Shown here: piece after piece, positions 1 to 9,639 of the stretch
Numbering within the stretch: position 1 is the first letter of the stretch
How the letters are laid out: each line of letters begins with the position of its first letter
Assembly (NCBI GenBank): GCA_016748015.1
Contig: JAAOMT010000128.1
Location: forward strand, 2,552,656-2,586,828
DNA: 34,173 nucleotides
Direction of reading: 5' to 3'
DNA from: Geosiphon pyriformis
Lineage: Eukaryota; Glomeromycota; Glomeromycetes; Archaeosporales; Geosiphonaceae
Made by a program: the position numbers and the translations under genes
The notes under the pieces: model-generated
The model's database searches: none
Told to the model about the DNA's origin: nothing
Seen by the model: only the letters and a program-made list of their open reading frames with translations

Positions 1-777
1 TGGTTAGTTCACAGAGTTCATAATCAAGCAAAGCCTTTGCTTTCTTGAGCCATTCATTGCCAACAATGATGGTGTATTCTTTTGCTTCAGACACTTTCAT
101 ATCAGTTTCAATGCTGATGCCATTGATGTGAACAGGAATAGCTTTGGCTATGCCAAGCTCTTTCTTCTTATCACCATGCACATTGGTCATTGGTCATGTG
201 GATGGTTTATCAATTTTTCTGCCAATTGCTTCAAAAAAGTGTTTGGCAATAACACTAACAGATGATCCACTGTTTAGGATCAAATCGATGAAGTAGCCAG
301 CCACTTGGGCTTTACAAATTAGAGAAGTGACATTGCTATTGTCAGCAAGTCCAGCTTGGCGAGGGCATTTGTTGGTTTTGGGTGTCTTTTTCTTTAGAAT
401 CAGGGATTTGCAAAGATCTTTTCTGAATTGTGGATGGGTCATTAATTGGCCAAAGGTTATATGTACTGGAGTTTCTATAAGGTCTTTGACAACAAAATAG
501 GGACCGGATTTTTGTACTATTTCTGGGGGTTTTAACTTTGGAGAGTTCTTGAAAACTTTGGCTTTTGTGGGCTCATTGTTGTCAGCAGTTGATGTAGAAG
601 CTTTATTGGGGTCTAGAACGAAATCAACTTTGGCTTTCTTCTTCTTTTTTGTGGATTCAAAGGGGTTGATTGCTAATTCATCCATGTCATGGTCATCATC
701 AGTTAAGTTAAAAGCGTAAAAAGGGTTTTCTTCTGGTTGGCTTGTACTCTTACCCTTTGGAGGTACGCCTACCAGTT
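1..777 (-). pseudogene. pol: E1 pol N-terminus: linker and aspartic protease (partial)
   Basis: This is entered by the putative -1 slip and stays open to a TGA at 194-196, where E2 has TGG (Trp), then continues open to the window edge. It starts with a Lys-rich linker, then a conserved block (KSGPYFVVKDLIETP), then a retropepsin-like domain. The flap-side segment near the edge reads YTIIVGNEWLKKAKALL. The active-site motif, around 276-290, reads LILNSGSSVSVIA; a working retropepsin needs D[ST]G, so the catalytic Asp is Asn (AAC). E2 has the same Asn. RT, RNase H and integrase are expected to the left of position 1. Confidence 0.85.
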
Positions 778-2322
778 TAAAGGCTGATAAACAGTGGCTT
801 CAACTAGGGGATCCTCTCCAAAGAAATTGATGTTGACATAATTGGGTCTTTGGTTGGGCACATTGTTGTTGTTGATCCTGTTGTTCTGAGCATCATTGTT
901 TCTGGGAACTGGTGGAGGCAGTGGAAGATTGTTGCAATCTCTTGAAAAGTGTCTAGTTAATCCACAGTGATAGCATACAGGTGGGCCACGATTTTGTTGT
1001 CTTTGATAAGATGATTGCTGGGGCTGATTGAAGCGTGGTTCAAATCTGGGTCTTTGTGGTTGCTGATTTTCTCTGACTGTTTGGACTAAGGGTTCTAATA
1101 ACCGAGCAAGATTTGCTGTGAGTCTGTCTATTAACTGTTCATTTGGATCTTGAGTGTGAGTGGCAAAAGAAGTAGCAGCTATTTGAAGGGCAAAAGCCAT
1201 GACAGAAACAGGAGCAAAAACTGGTAGTGTGGATCCCAAGTGCATTCTTTGGTTGTCTTCAATTCTTTGTGCTAATTCAATGGCCATATCCATGGTGAGA
1301 TTATCTTTCAGGGCCAGGAGGGGCCAAAGAGCATATGATAGATCAGTTCTCAATCCTTTTGTGAAGGAGTGAATTTTCTGCTCTTCTGTCCAATTTCTTC
1401 CAGTGTCTACTTGTTTGATTAACTTCCTGATTGCTTTGGCGTATTTGGTTACAACTTCACTGGGACTTTGGGTTCTTCTTTCCAATTCCATATGCCATTT
1501 TGATATTAATATTGGGGTTCTGAACTTGTTTTCAAACCGGGTAGTGAAAGAAGTGTTGATTTCTTCCACATTTGCTGGTGTCCATCTAACAATTCTTTGC
1601 TGGGCATTGGCATCTGTTTCTTGTGAGAACCAGGTAGCAGGGGATCCTTGAAGGTAGCCACTGACAATTTGGAACTTGTACTCATCGTCATATTAATTGG
1701 CTGTAGCAGCTCTTTCAAAGTCATCCAACCATTCAATTGGATCTTGTGCATTACCTCTAAATAATGGTATTGGGGTGTTGTTTCTTTGCCCTAGAGCAGT
1801 TTGTATACCTTGGAGGGCGGCCAGAATGTTTGCTTGCATGAGATCATTAGCCATTGGTTCAGGGGTAACTGTTTGTGTAGATGAGTCTGATTCGCTTGAT
1901 AAAAGATCAAAAACAGATGCAGTTTGATAGCTTTTTTTTTTTGTTTCAAAGAGAGTTTCAGTTGCTTGATGGGCAGCAATCCAAATGTGGATTTGATGAT
2001 TCAGATATTCGAAATCAGGAGGCTGTTGTTCAAAGGTTGCAGAATATAAGAGCTGATTGATACTGTTGTTTCTTTCTTCAAAGTCGTTTTCAAAATAAGC
2101 TTGGTCAAAGTAATAGGTTGTATAAGCTGTGTAGGTTTCAGCTGAATGCTCGTTTAGGAACCAGTTCCAAAAGTCTTAGAATTGTCTACTGGATTGTTCT
2201 TCAAGGAGGAAGCAGATCAAGCAGGAGAACAGAAGATTAAGTTCAATAAAACTTTGATCGTTTCTGTTGTATGCTGCAAAGTGTTCTTCTGATTGCTGTG
2301 GCAGATATGAGTAATCACCCAT
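769..2322 (-). pseudogene. gag: E1 gag (nucleocapsid/capsid polyprotein), two in-frame stops
   Basis: The frame runs from ATG at 2322 to TAG at 769-771 (517 codons) without a frameshift. Two TAA stops interrupt it, at 2176-2178 (codon 49) and 1693-1695 (codon 210). E2 has CAA (Gln) at the second site, so a C-to-T change explains that stop. The C-terminal part has a CCHC zinc knuckle, CYHCGLTRHFSRDC, followed by an Asn/Pro-rich tail; the N-terminal 150 residues are acidic and Tyr/Gln-rich. As in other gypsy elements, the protein would form the cytoplasmic particle and bind RNA. The ATG follows the PBS by about 30 bases, which supports this start. The 266-residue stretch from 1569 is only the part downstream of the second stop. 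Confidence 0.88.
775..781 (-). promoter_or_regulatory. Candidate -1 ribosomal frameshift site (TTTAAAC) at the E1 gag/pol junction
   Basis: In the gag frame the last codons read CCT TTA AAC TGG TAG, so the heptamer T TTA AAC sits exactly in the X XXY YYZ register, one codon before the gag stop. A -1 slip on AAC continues as CTG GTA GGC GTA. That frame stays open through the ATG at 685 and into protease. UUUAAAC is an established efficient slippery sequence in retroviruses and coronaviruses. A weak hairpin (TACC...GGTA) lies a few bases downstream; I see no strong pseudoknot. In E2 the site has decayed to TTTAATT. Confidence 0.65.
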
Positions 2323-2351
2323 ACAATGAGGGAATAAGTGAATTTTGACAA

Positions 2352-2368
2352 CCTCACAGGGAGCACCA
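2352..2368 (-). promoter_or_regulatory. Candidate primer-binding site of E1
   Basis: Six bases inside the LTR end, the minus strand reads TGGTGCTCCCTGTGAGG. A PBS normally begins TGG, the complement of the tRNA CCA tail, so this is the obvious candidate; the primer tRNA would end GGGAGCACCA. I cannot assign the tRNA. In E2 the matching site reads TAGTGCTTCCTGTGAGG, with two transitions. Confidence 0.6.
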
Positions 2369-2374
2369 CTTTTA

Positions 2375-3032
2375 TGTTATGGGTTGGAGTAACAAGCTAA
2401 CAAATAGCAAGAGAGAACAGTATTGTATGGTGATGGAAATAAACAAAGAAGGAATTACAATAAGGGAGCGAATTGAATAAGTAGGAATTCAATGTGCATG
2501 ATCAGTCTCATAAAAATCACAGTCGCTAATCTTTTTTTAAATCTGAAGATAGAGGAATAGTCTGTGATTGTCAACAAGATAACACCACTGCTATTATTCT
2601 ATGCCTCAACTCGGCGATTCTTAGAATCAATAACAGGTATCGTTGTACTTTTTAATTATTTTTTTATTCAATGAATTACAAGAGCAAGCCAATTGCTTTT
2701 CAGGCTAATTCTAACAAATACAAATCAAGAAGGGGAAAAGATAAGGTATGTGAATGCCAGCAAGTAGATACTTGAAGGTAAGGAAAGGGGAATAAGCGAT
2801 TATGAGAAGAAGTTATTAATATTGTTTATTTCATTACTTTGATCATGTCTTTCTACAGCTAAGGGAATTATTGCTTATATAGCTATCTAAAGTGGTCAAC
2901 AACCAGATCAATCAACGGTCAGGTCATTGATCAAGTCAACGATCACTATCTAAAAATAGGGTGGCTAATTATATGACATTATTGGCTAATACATGTGATA
3001 ATTAATAAAAACTATGTGTTTCAACCATAACA
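2375..3032 (-). repeat. 5' LTR of E1
   Basis: On the minus strand the LTR starts TGTTATGGTTGAAAC at 3032 and ends CAACCCATAACA at 2375, so it has the terminal inverted repeat TGTTAT/ATAACA. It is 658 bp and aligns with both LTRs of E2 (shared TGTTATG start, ATTATCACATGTATTAGCC segment and TTACTCCAAC near the end). The U3 part carries about four degenerate copies of the 12-bp TTGACCTGATCA-like unit that is expanded in the 5' LTR of E2. Confidence 0.9.
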
Positions 3033-3310
3033 ATATAATTTATGTTATACAAGATTTTACATTTTCTTGAGCAATATGTTCTATTTTTTTTGACAATATG
3101 TTTATTGTTAAACAATATGCCATGATTTTTTAACAATATGCTTATTGTTAAGCAGTGTGTCATAATTTACTAACAATAGTCCATTGTTAAGCAATATATC
3201 ATAATTTTCTAATATTATGCTTATTTGCTAAGTTTTATTCTCTTATTAGTTTTATTTTTTTATCTGTTTTTCCTACTTTTTTTCTTGTATTTTTCTATAA
3301 ATAACAGTCT
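3033..3310 (-). repeat. Truncated relic LTR (repeat X family) with internal tandem repeats
   Basis: The segment opens ATAATTTATGTTATACAAGA, nearly the same as the sequence at 8640 and 12410 in the two copies of repeat X. It closes with a TTTTTCTATAAATAACA-like end that also matches those copies. It directly follows relic integrase on the minus strand, where a 3' LTR should be, so I read repeat X as an LTR. E1 inserted into it and cut off the rest. Between about 3075 and 3235 are roughly three degenerate 40-bp units built on CAATATG(T/C)TTATTGTTAA. Confidence 0.45.
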
Positions 3311-3800
3311 AATAACAATTTTTTCGAACATTTATGTTGACAAATTAAATCTTGGTATACAAATTTGGCTGTAAATTTTGCATCTGCTTTTTGAATTGTT
3401 TTTGCTTCTGGCTATTTTATAAGATAGTCTATGGCTACTGCTATATATTAATTGCTTTTATTGATTATAGTTAATGATTTGACTAAGTTAATTCCAATTT
3501 GATCAAATAGTTGTTTTATTTTAATTGGTTTTAGTAGTTTACTGGATCTTGTTCTTATCTTTCTTTGATAAACATTACAATTTTAAACATATTAGATAAT
3601 ATCTGAATATATAAATGGCTAATAATATTTTTTTCTGGTTTTTTTTATGGTTGTTTCTTTATAAAAATATTCTGCTGTCAAATCTAAATACATATTGAAC
3701 AATATTGTTTTTTTTTCTGGTTTTGTAATTATTTTGAGTAACTGATCTGAATTTTTTCTGTTTTTTTAATATAGTATATTTTAGTAAGTAATAAAATATT
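3311..3800 (-). pseudogene. Relic gypsy integrase (zinc-binding and core N-terminus)
   Basis: Read on the minus strand, 3540-3700 gives NMYLDLTAEYFYKETTIKKT, matching the HHCC domain of E3 with the first His changed to Tyr. Then 3370-3515 gives QLFDQIGINLVKSLTIINKS and, after a TAA, YIAVAIDYLIK with Trp replaced by TAG, then PEAKTIQKADAK. This is the core start found in E3 at 28300-28400. The first catalytic Asp position is Asn (IGIN), as in E3. Stops and frame breaks make it non-functional. It belongs to the E3-like family, not the E1/E2 family. Confidence 0.7.
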
Positions 3801-4019
3801 TTAATTGTTGTTTTATGTTGTTTTGTTCTTTTTAAGATAATTTTTTTTTGAACTATTAAGTATTAATATAATGTTAGAATTGTTAATATTTTTGTGTGTT
3901 TATTTTTTGTTATATTTTTGAGTTGAAATGTTTAGATTTGTTTTATTTGTAACAAGCTGTTAGCATTTCTATTTTTTTTTCTTTTTTTATAATATACAGT
4001 ATAATTAAATAGTATTAGT
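3801..4019. other. AT-rich stretch, nothing recognised
   Basis: This lies between the integrase relic and repeat X. Minus-strand RNase H or RT remnants would be expected here if the relic were complete, but I see no convincing motif. It is dominated by T runs. Confidence 0.5.
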
Positions 4020-4387
4020 ACTTATTTTTTTAATCAATTAGTAAACAACAAAGAAACAAAACAAAAGAAAAAAAAAAAATAAATAAATTAATATTCTGTT
4101 AATAGTCATAATTAAGAATTATTGGTTTAGTATGATTAAATATTAGATTTTATCAACATAAAGTGTTAATAAAATAAAATGAATTAATATTTTTTTAATT
4201 AAATAATAATAACATAAATTTAGATAATAATAAATATTTTATTATTATGAGAATAATTATACTTTAAGTTATAGAAAACTATTTTTTGAAGAAAACAATA
4301 TTGTTTTTTTTTAAACTTTAATAAATTTTATTTATTCTATTAAATTCTTTTGAAATTACTTTTTCTGTTTTTAATACTCTTACTATA
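4020..4387. repeat. Repeat X copy A, left part (interrupted by the pogo-like element)
   Basis: Aligned by eye, it matches 12010-12408 along its length: TAATCAATTAGTAAACAACA, then an A-rich tract, TTATTGGTT(T/C)AGT, TTTTATCAACATA, a long AT stretch and TCTGTTTTTAATACTCTTA. It stops at the TA dinucleotide 4386-4387, where the transposon begins, and resumes at 8637. It is probably an LTR of an old gypsy element, given its relation to 3033-3310 next to the integrase relic. Confidence 0.75.
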
Positions 4388-4416
4388 CAGTGAACTCTCT
4401 TTATAGTCCTTCTGGT
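4388..4416 (+). repeat. Left terminal inverted repeat of the pogo-like element
   Basis: CAGTGAACTCTCTTT pairs with CAGTAAATTTTTTTT from the other end. All four differences are C/T or G/A transitions, and the arms continue to CCTTCTGGT versus CCTTTTGGT. Just inside, between about 4400 and 4580, TTATAGTC or TTATAATC recurs at least six times; at the right end it appears near 8566 and 8584. Such subterminal repeats may be transposase-binding sites (inference). Confidence 0.7.
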
Positions 4417-4588
4417 TATAGTCACTATCTTCTTATAATCATATTTTTTTAAAAACCAAAACCATTTATATATAATATTATCTCCTTATAGTCATTTTTA
4501 CTATATATATCTTCTTATAGTCCCTATTCTTACAAATATAATAGCAGAATATAAGTAATTTCCACTCTTTATAGTCACATTATAATCA

Positions 4589-5519
4589 TATAATATTAGA
4601 TATGAACATCAGATATTATCTCATATTTAATCGGACATGTACAGTCAGGGAGATTTCCCAATTTGTCAATGGAAATCATTCTTTTTATGATAGTAAAAAA
4701 AATTAGAAAAGTTTTTGGAAATGATTGTAAAACACTAAAAAAAATTTCTTAAATATTACAACATTCAATTACTCTTCTTCTTTATAAGCCGCCACTGCCA
4801 TCAGAAAACAATGACAGAACTATTATATCTGGCTTGTTGTTTGCAGGTATTATAAAAGTTTTAATAATAGTTGACATATGGTACAGTACTGTTGCTCTTG
4901 GTGCTTTGAAGACTGGTAGTGCTTCAGAGGCTGGTAGTGCTTTGGAGGCTGTTGCTACAAGTATCAATAAAGTTACTCTGAATCAAACTTTAGCTAACAA
5001 GATTACTTTTTTTCCATATTGGAAGAAGAAATTAACAGACCTACAAGTGAGAATAATGGTCTAATGGGATCCTCCAAGAACAAGTTTGTTAATGGGACAT
5101 TGCTTAAGCAAATCAACTAGGAACAGAGTTTGAATTTACCTTTCTTTAGAAAGAGAAATGTGACTAGTAATAAAACTTAAAGCATGAAGATTCAGATATA
5201 TACCCAATAAATACATTTTCACACCAACTTTGGCATCCGCAATTAAAAAAGGGTTCCATACTAGCAATTATATTCATCATTCGACCAATATTTAGTATTA
5301 ACAAGCAAAAGTTTGACTGATAGTTTTAAAGATGTATTAAAAATCAACTTTTTGGGGCAAATAAATCCATGTTAAATGCTTTTCATAATCTAAACATAAT
5401 TATGCAGAATAGAGATTCGGATCTAGACTCAACATATTATGTTTTAAAAATGCCAATTATAAATGGTAATACACCCAACCCAAGGTAAACAAAACTGTAC
5501 ACAATACAATATATTTCTA
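4589..5519. other. Interior of the pogo-like element, no gene recognised
   Basis: There are short open frames on both strands (for example 4834-5064 plus) but none has a recognisable domain or supporting start context. Base composition is slightly less AT-rich than the flanks, so decayed coding sequence cannot be excluded. Confidence 0.4.
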
Positions 5520-6720
5520 ACTTCTTGAAGAATATTTATTAGGCTGTTACATGATTAACTTGATAAGCTTTGAAAACATGATCACTTAAAAGAGGTATTA
5601 GAGAGTTAATAATAGCTAATAGTTGTAATTTTATTAACAGATTTACATTTTTTGATGATCTGCTTCTTTACTTGTTACTAGAATTGGTTTCCAAGTACCT
5701 AATAATGTTTTCTTAATTCGCCTTGCTTTAAGAAAGTCTATTCTTTTTATCTATGCAATTTTACTGAATTTTTTCATTTCTTTGCTTAATATTCATGGCC
5801 AATATCACGAAAAACACAATTAGAGACATTTGGATTTATAAACTGTGTCTTTCTTATCTGAACTCGAAATTGATTTGATTCAACAATAAAGCTAGGATGT
5901 GTATGAGACCTGTATATTTCACTTTTAAAATATTCAATAACATTAAAGAAGTTAGTATGCAATCTCTCAAATTTGATACAGTTACATGCTGCAATTTCCC
6001 AATGCTGTTGTGAAGGTGTAGAAAAAATTAATGATTTGAGCATTTTGTTAATTTCTTTAAGTATTGCATCATGACCTTGATGTTGATTTAAAAGTTTAGA
6101 TTAAGAAATTACAATTCTTTCTTAAATCAGCTTGTAAACTTCAGGTTTTAATTGTAGCCATTGTTTTTCATCAGCAATTTCAATTAATTGGTAAATAGAA
6201 TAGCATCAAGCAGACCAAATTGGTACAAACATTTGTCTAGCTGCAAGTCTTAATAAAGACCTATTGAAACAAACTCTAGTGCAAAAGTTAATAATTGCTT
6301 GTAAATAAAAAAAGACTTGTTCATACTTTAACCTAAACATGGGATCTGTTTCATTTTGGGCCCATTCTAAGTAATTTTCAACAAATAAATTTTTTTTAGA
6401 AACAACATATGGCCACATTAATTCAGAAGCCATTGCATGCCTATATATATTACATATTGAATCTCATGACTTATGATGATCAGGACATTTTTTCAAAAAC
6501 TGCAGTTGACTTTCACTCTGATATCCCTGACATTGTGCAAAGTATTTTATATCGATATTCCAATTAATATAGACATTGCTGTGTTTAAAGAGCTTGACAA
6601 CATGACATTGTGCTATCTTCTATGTAATTATGCAAGTATGTGAAGAATCAAATTGACAGCTTTCATTATTGATTATCAGTTGAGGGTAAGAGGCAAAAAG
6701 TGTCACAGATGCATTATTGA
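5520..6720 (-). pseudogene. Unidentified protein-coding relic, antisense inside the pogo-like element
   Basis: From about 6700 to 5786 a single minus-strand frame reads as protein-like sequence broken only by stops (near 6620, 6464, 6204, 6105 and 6090). Segments include CQFDSSHTCIIT, YFAQCQGYQSESQLQFLKKC, MASELMWPYVVSKKNLFVEN and FNPIWSA-like and PSQQHWEIAACNCIKFERL stretches, ending RDIGHEY. A further piece continues in another frame to about 5520 (LIPLLSDHVFKAYQVNH). The Cys/His spacing (CQ...CPDHH) could be a zinc site. I do not recognise the family with certainty; a fungal transposon-associated family such as DUF6589 is a guess. It is either cargo acquired by the element or a separate nested insertion. 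Confidence 0.55.
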
Positions 6721-6948
6721 AATTAGGTTTCTTTTTACTGAGAATCTGTCATTTGCACTTAGAATCTTACAGTTGAATTAAAACCTTCATTTTTATAATT
6801 TGGCCACTTTTTATAATTTGAGACACCTCATATGACATGGACATCTTACATGTCTGATTAGATATAAGGCAAAATGATGTTTGAGACATAACAGATACAT
6901 CAACACATTATAAAAGCAAAATGCAATAAAAAGTGTGTTCTTATTAAC

Positions 6949-8497
6949 ATGCCAAAAAACACAAACCAAAAACAAGCAGCAATCTTTTTGGAAACTAAAA
7001 AGACTCTTTGCCAGTACAAACTAAAGCATCTTGACTACTCAGCAAATAGACTTATTGAAATATTTAATCTAAAGATTGACCACTCTACTGTAACAAAGAT
7101 ATTCGCAAAATCAGACTGATGGATTAAAAAGAATGTATCTAACAACTCTGGTTAATTGACAAAGGACAGGAAAGAGATGTTTCTGAAGATAAATGATGTA
7201 CTGAGAGAATAGATGCTTGGAACACTAGATACCAACTGCATTCTTACTGGAAAATTTTTACAAATAAAAGCTCTCAAGTTTGCTAAAAAGTTTCTGGAAA
7301 AAAATAACTTTAAAGCATCAGATGGTTGGTTAGAAAAATTCAAGAAACGTCATAATTTGCATTATATTAAGATGCATGGCAAAGCAAACAGTGCTCCCTT
7401 GGAAATTTTACCAGAGAAATGAGAGAAACTGTGTGAGATTATCAGCAAATATGATCTAAATAATGTTTACAATGCCAATGAAACAGCATTATTCTTTAGA
7501 ATACCACCAAATACAACTTTGACAACAAAATCTACCTCTGGCACCAAGCATGATAAGAATCGAATTACCATACTTTTTGCTTGTAATACAACAGACAGCA
7601 TCAAGTTACAGCCTTTAATTATCGGCAAAGTCACAAAACCACAATGTTTTCGCAATATTAATATGAATACACTTCCAATTACTTATCATTACAATACAAA
7701 AACATGGATGTGAACTGATATTTTTAGTGAATGACTTAATTTATTAAATGAAAAAATGCATCACAAAAAAAAAAGATTTTGCTATTGCTTGATAATGCTG
7801 GTCCCCATGGTAGAAAATCTTCCATATTATCTAATATTATGATTAGATACCTACCATTCAATACAACATCCTATTTGCAACCATTAGATGCAGAAATTAT
7901 TGCATTTTTTAAGGCACAATACCAAAAGTTGTTTCTTTTTCATCTTATTAATCAATATGATAGCAAAATTTCAATATCAACAGCAATATTAAAGAATGTG
8001 ATTGACTTTCTAATTGATGCATGGTCAGCAGTAACAACAACTACAATCCAAAACTGTTGGGAATTCTGAATAATAGTCAAATGCCAGCCCATCCATTAGA
8101 TATTGAACAAGAATTCCTACAAGAAGTACAAGTTCTTATTGAACACGTTGATATTGACAAGCTATTGGCAATAAACTTCATTAATATTGACAAGTTTAAA
8201 CCATTATTCACTTATGCTTTAGAGGATAAAATTGTGGATCTTATTAATAACAAGTATAGTGGAAATTCTAATGCAAATAAAGATTTAGAAAGTGAAAATG
8301 AAGATAAACCTTTGCCTTTGCTATCTATATATCAAGGTAAAATTGCACTTGAAGATACATTGCACTATTGTAAAAAGCAGTATAGTGAAAAAGTTGATTT
8401 AAACTTTTTTAAAACTTTGAGAACATTAATTCATAATACTGTTCTCAAAGTTCAAGAAAAGAAAAAACAGTTGCAAATAGATAGCTTTTTTAAATAA
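6949..8497 (+). pseudogene. Pogo/CENP-B-like transposase (helix-turn-helix plus DDE_1), degenerate
   Basis: ATG at 6949 starts MPKNTNQKQAAIF, followed by a psq-type helix-turn-helix (LIEIFNLKIDHSTVTKIF) and a CENP-B-type second DNA-binding region around 7250-7400 (FKASDGWLEKFKKRH). The DDE_1 domain has YNANETALFFR at about 7472, where the first catalytic Asp should be (NADET), so D is now N; LLLDNAGPHG at 7781; and SYLQPLDAEIIAFFKAQY near 7870-7925. TGA, TAA and TAG interrupt the N-terminus at 7117, 7153 and 7210, and frameshifts lie at the A-run near 7766 and near 8060. The last residues are QLQIDSFFK, a PCNA-binding (PIP) box pattern QxxIxxFF, as known for Drosophila Pogo. The function would be cut-and-paste transposition in the nucleus. 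Confidence 0.9.
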
Positions 8498-8605
8498 AAT
8501 ATATATAATTGATTATTATATTATGCATGTGATATATAGATTATGTGATAAAATATTAATCATTTTTTATAGTCCCATCTTTCTATAGTCATCACAAATA
8601 TGCTG

Positions 8606-8636
8606 ACCAAAAGGTGTGATTAAAAAAAATTTACTG
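8606..8636 (-). repeat. Right terminal inverted repeat of the pogo-like element
   Basis: On the minus strand it starts CAGTAAATTTTTTTTAATCA and aligns with the left arm with mostly transition differences. It is flanked by the TA at 8637-8638. Confidence 0.7.
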
Positions 8637-8830
8637 TATATATAATTTATGTTATATAAGATTCTTTGAAATTCTGCAATTCCTTGAGAAAAATTCTGGA
8701 ATTCTGTAATTTTTCAAAAAAAATCCTGTAATTCTCTTTTTTACTATGCTTATTTCTGATTGGTTATTTTATCTATTATTATAATTTTTAATTTTTATAA
8801 ATAATATTATTCCCTCTTTTTAATATTGAA
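8637..8830. repeat. Repeat X copy A, right part
   Basis: This continues repeat X after the transposon: TATATAATTTATGTTATATA, then several GAAATTCTG/GGAATTCTG short repeats, then GGTTATTTTAT and TTATAAATAATATTATT. The same order occurs at 12408-12560. Confidence 0.72.
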
Positions 8831-9639
8831 CTCTATCAAAATCTTCTAAATCTCTTAAATCTATACTAATATGTAAATAAAATTTCAATCTGATGGCAGT
8901 TTTTCTAAGATATTTGAAATCAATCTTATATTAATATTATGTATCTATTTTGGCATAATATTTTTATTATTATTACTGAACTATTTAAGTTTCTGCTTTT
9001 TTGAAAGATTTAATAATGCAATATATTGTTTGGGTTTGTAATTAGAGTTTGAATCATTATTGTTATTGTTACTATAGTAAATAGTGTTAGAATTATTGTT
9101 GTTATCATCAAAATCTGAATTGTGATTGAATATCAATTCTAAAATACATTTACTAATTGGTTTTTTTTCTTTGAAAATTGAATAGATTATGTATAATGGT
9201 AGATTGTAAATAAAATTACAATTATTACAATATTCAAAATTACTGGAAATTATGCAATGTTTACAAAATCTAATGTTTAATTATTTAAATGCTGTTCTTG
9301 TTTTTCTTAAATAAATATTAGATCTTAGTAATAGAATAATTCTTTTTTCGGTTTCAATAAGTATAAAATGTGTCAACCATTATTTGTTTCTTTTATAGAG
9401 GTGGTGGCTTGCAGTTCATCTTCTTTTTTTTCTTTTTTTTGTCATTTCAAAAGAGTATTAGTGGTAGCTTATTGTGATTGTTTTCAGTCCATGAGACTTG
9501 ATAGGCTTTCTAAGTAGATTTTTTTTTCTTCTTTAAACTTGATTAGTGGTAATTAGATAATAGTATTTGTTTTAAAGTGGTTACAAGTAGCTAGTACTTG
9601 AGTTTGTTAACTATCTTAACTAAGTTATAGCTTTTAAAT
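8831..9639. other. AT-rich stretch, nothing recognised
   Basis: By position this should be decayed gypsy sequence 3' of the protease relic, but no motif can be read with confidence on either strand. Confidence 0.4.

Larger units (their letters stand above)
1..3032 (-). mobile_element. Ty3/gypsy LTR retrotransposon E1, 5' half (continues past the left edge)
   Basis: Reading on the minus strand from 3032, this stretch holds in order a 5' LTR, a primer-binding site, gag with a CCHC zinc knuckle, a -1 frameshift heptamer, and the start of pol with an aspartic protease. Reverse transcriptase and integrase would lie beyond position 1. Protein and LTR similarity show it belongs to the same family as E2 (13419-21109). 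It is the better preserved of the two: gag has only two in-frame stops. It is inserted into an older relic LTR (3033-3310), because the sequence immediately right of the LTR matches repeat X. The protease carries Asn for the catalytic Asp, so this copy is probably not autonomous. Confidence 0.93.
4388..8636 (+). mobile_element. Pogo/Tigger-type (Tc1-mariner superfamily) DNA transposon, 4249 bp, inactive
   Basis: The element starts CAGTGAACTCTCTTTATAG and ends TTTACTG, flanked on both sides by TA, the target duplication of this superfamily. It carries a degenerate pogo-like transposase on the plus strand (6949-8497). Its insertion is confirmed inside the window: repeat X copy B reads straight through the target as CTCTTATTATATATATATAA, while copy A reads CTCTTACTATA, the element, then TATATATAA. 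It is longer than usual pogo elements because 5520-6720 holds an unrelated antisense gene relic. It is dead: transposase has stops, frameshifts and a lost catalytic Asp. Confidence 0.88.
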
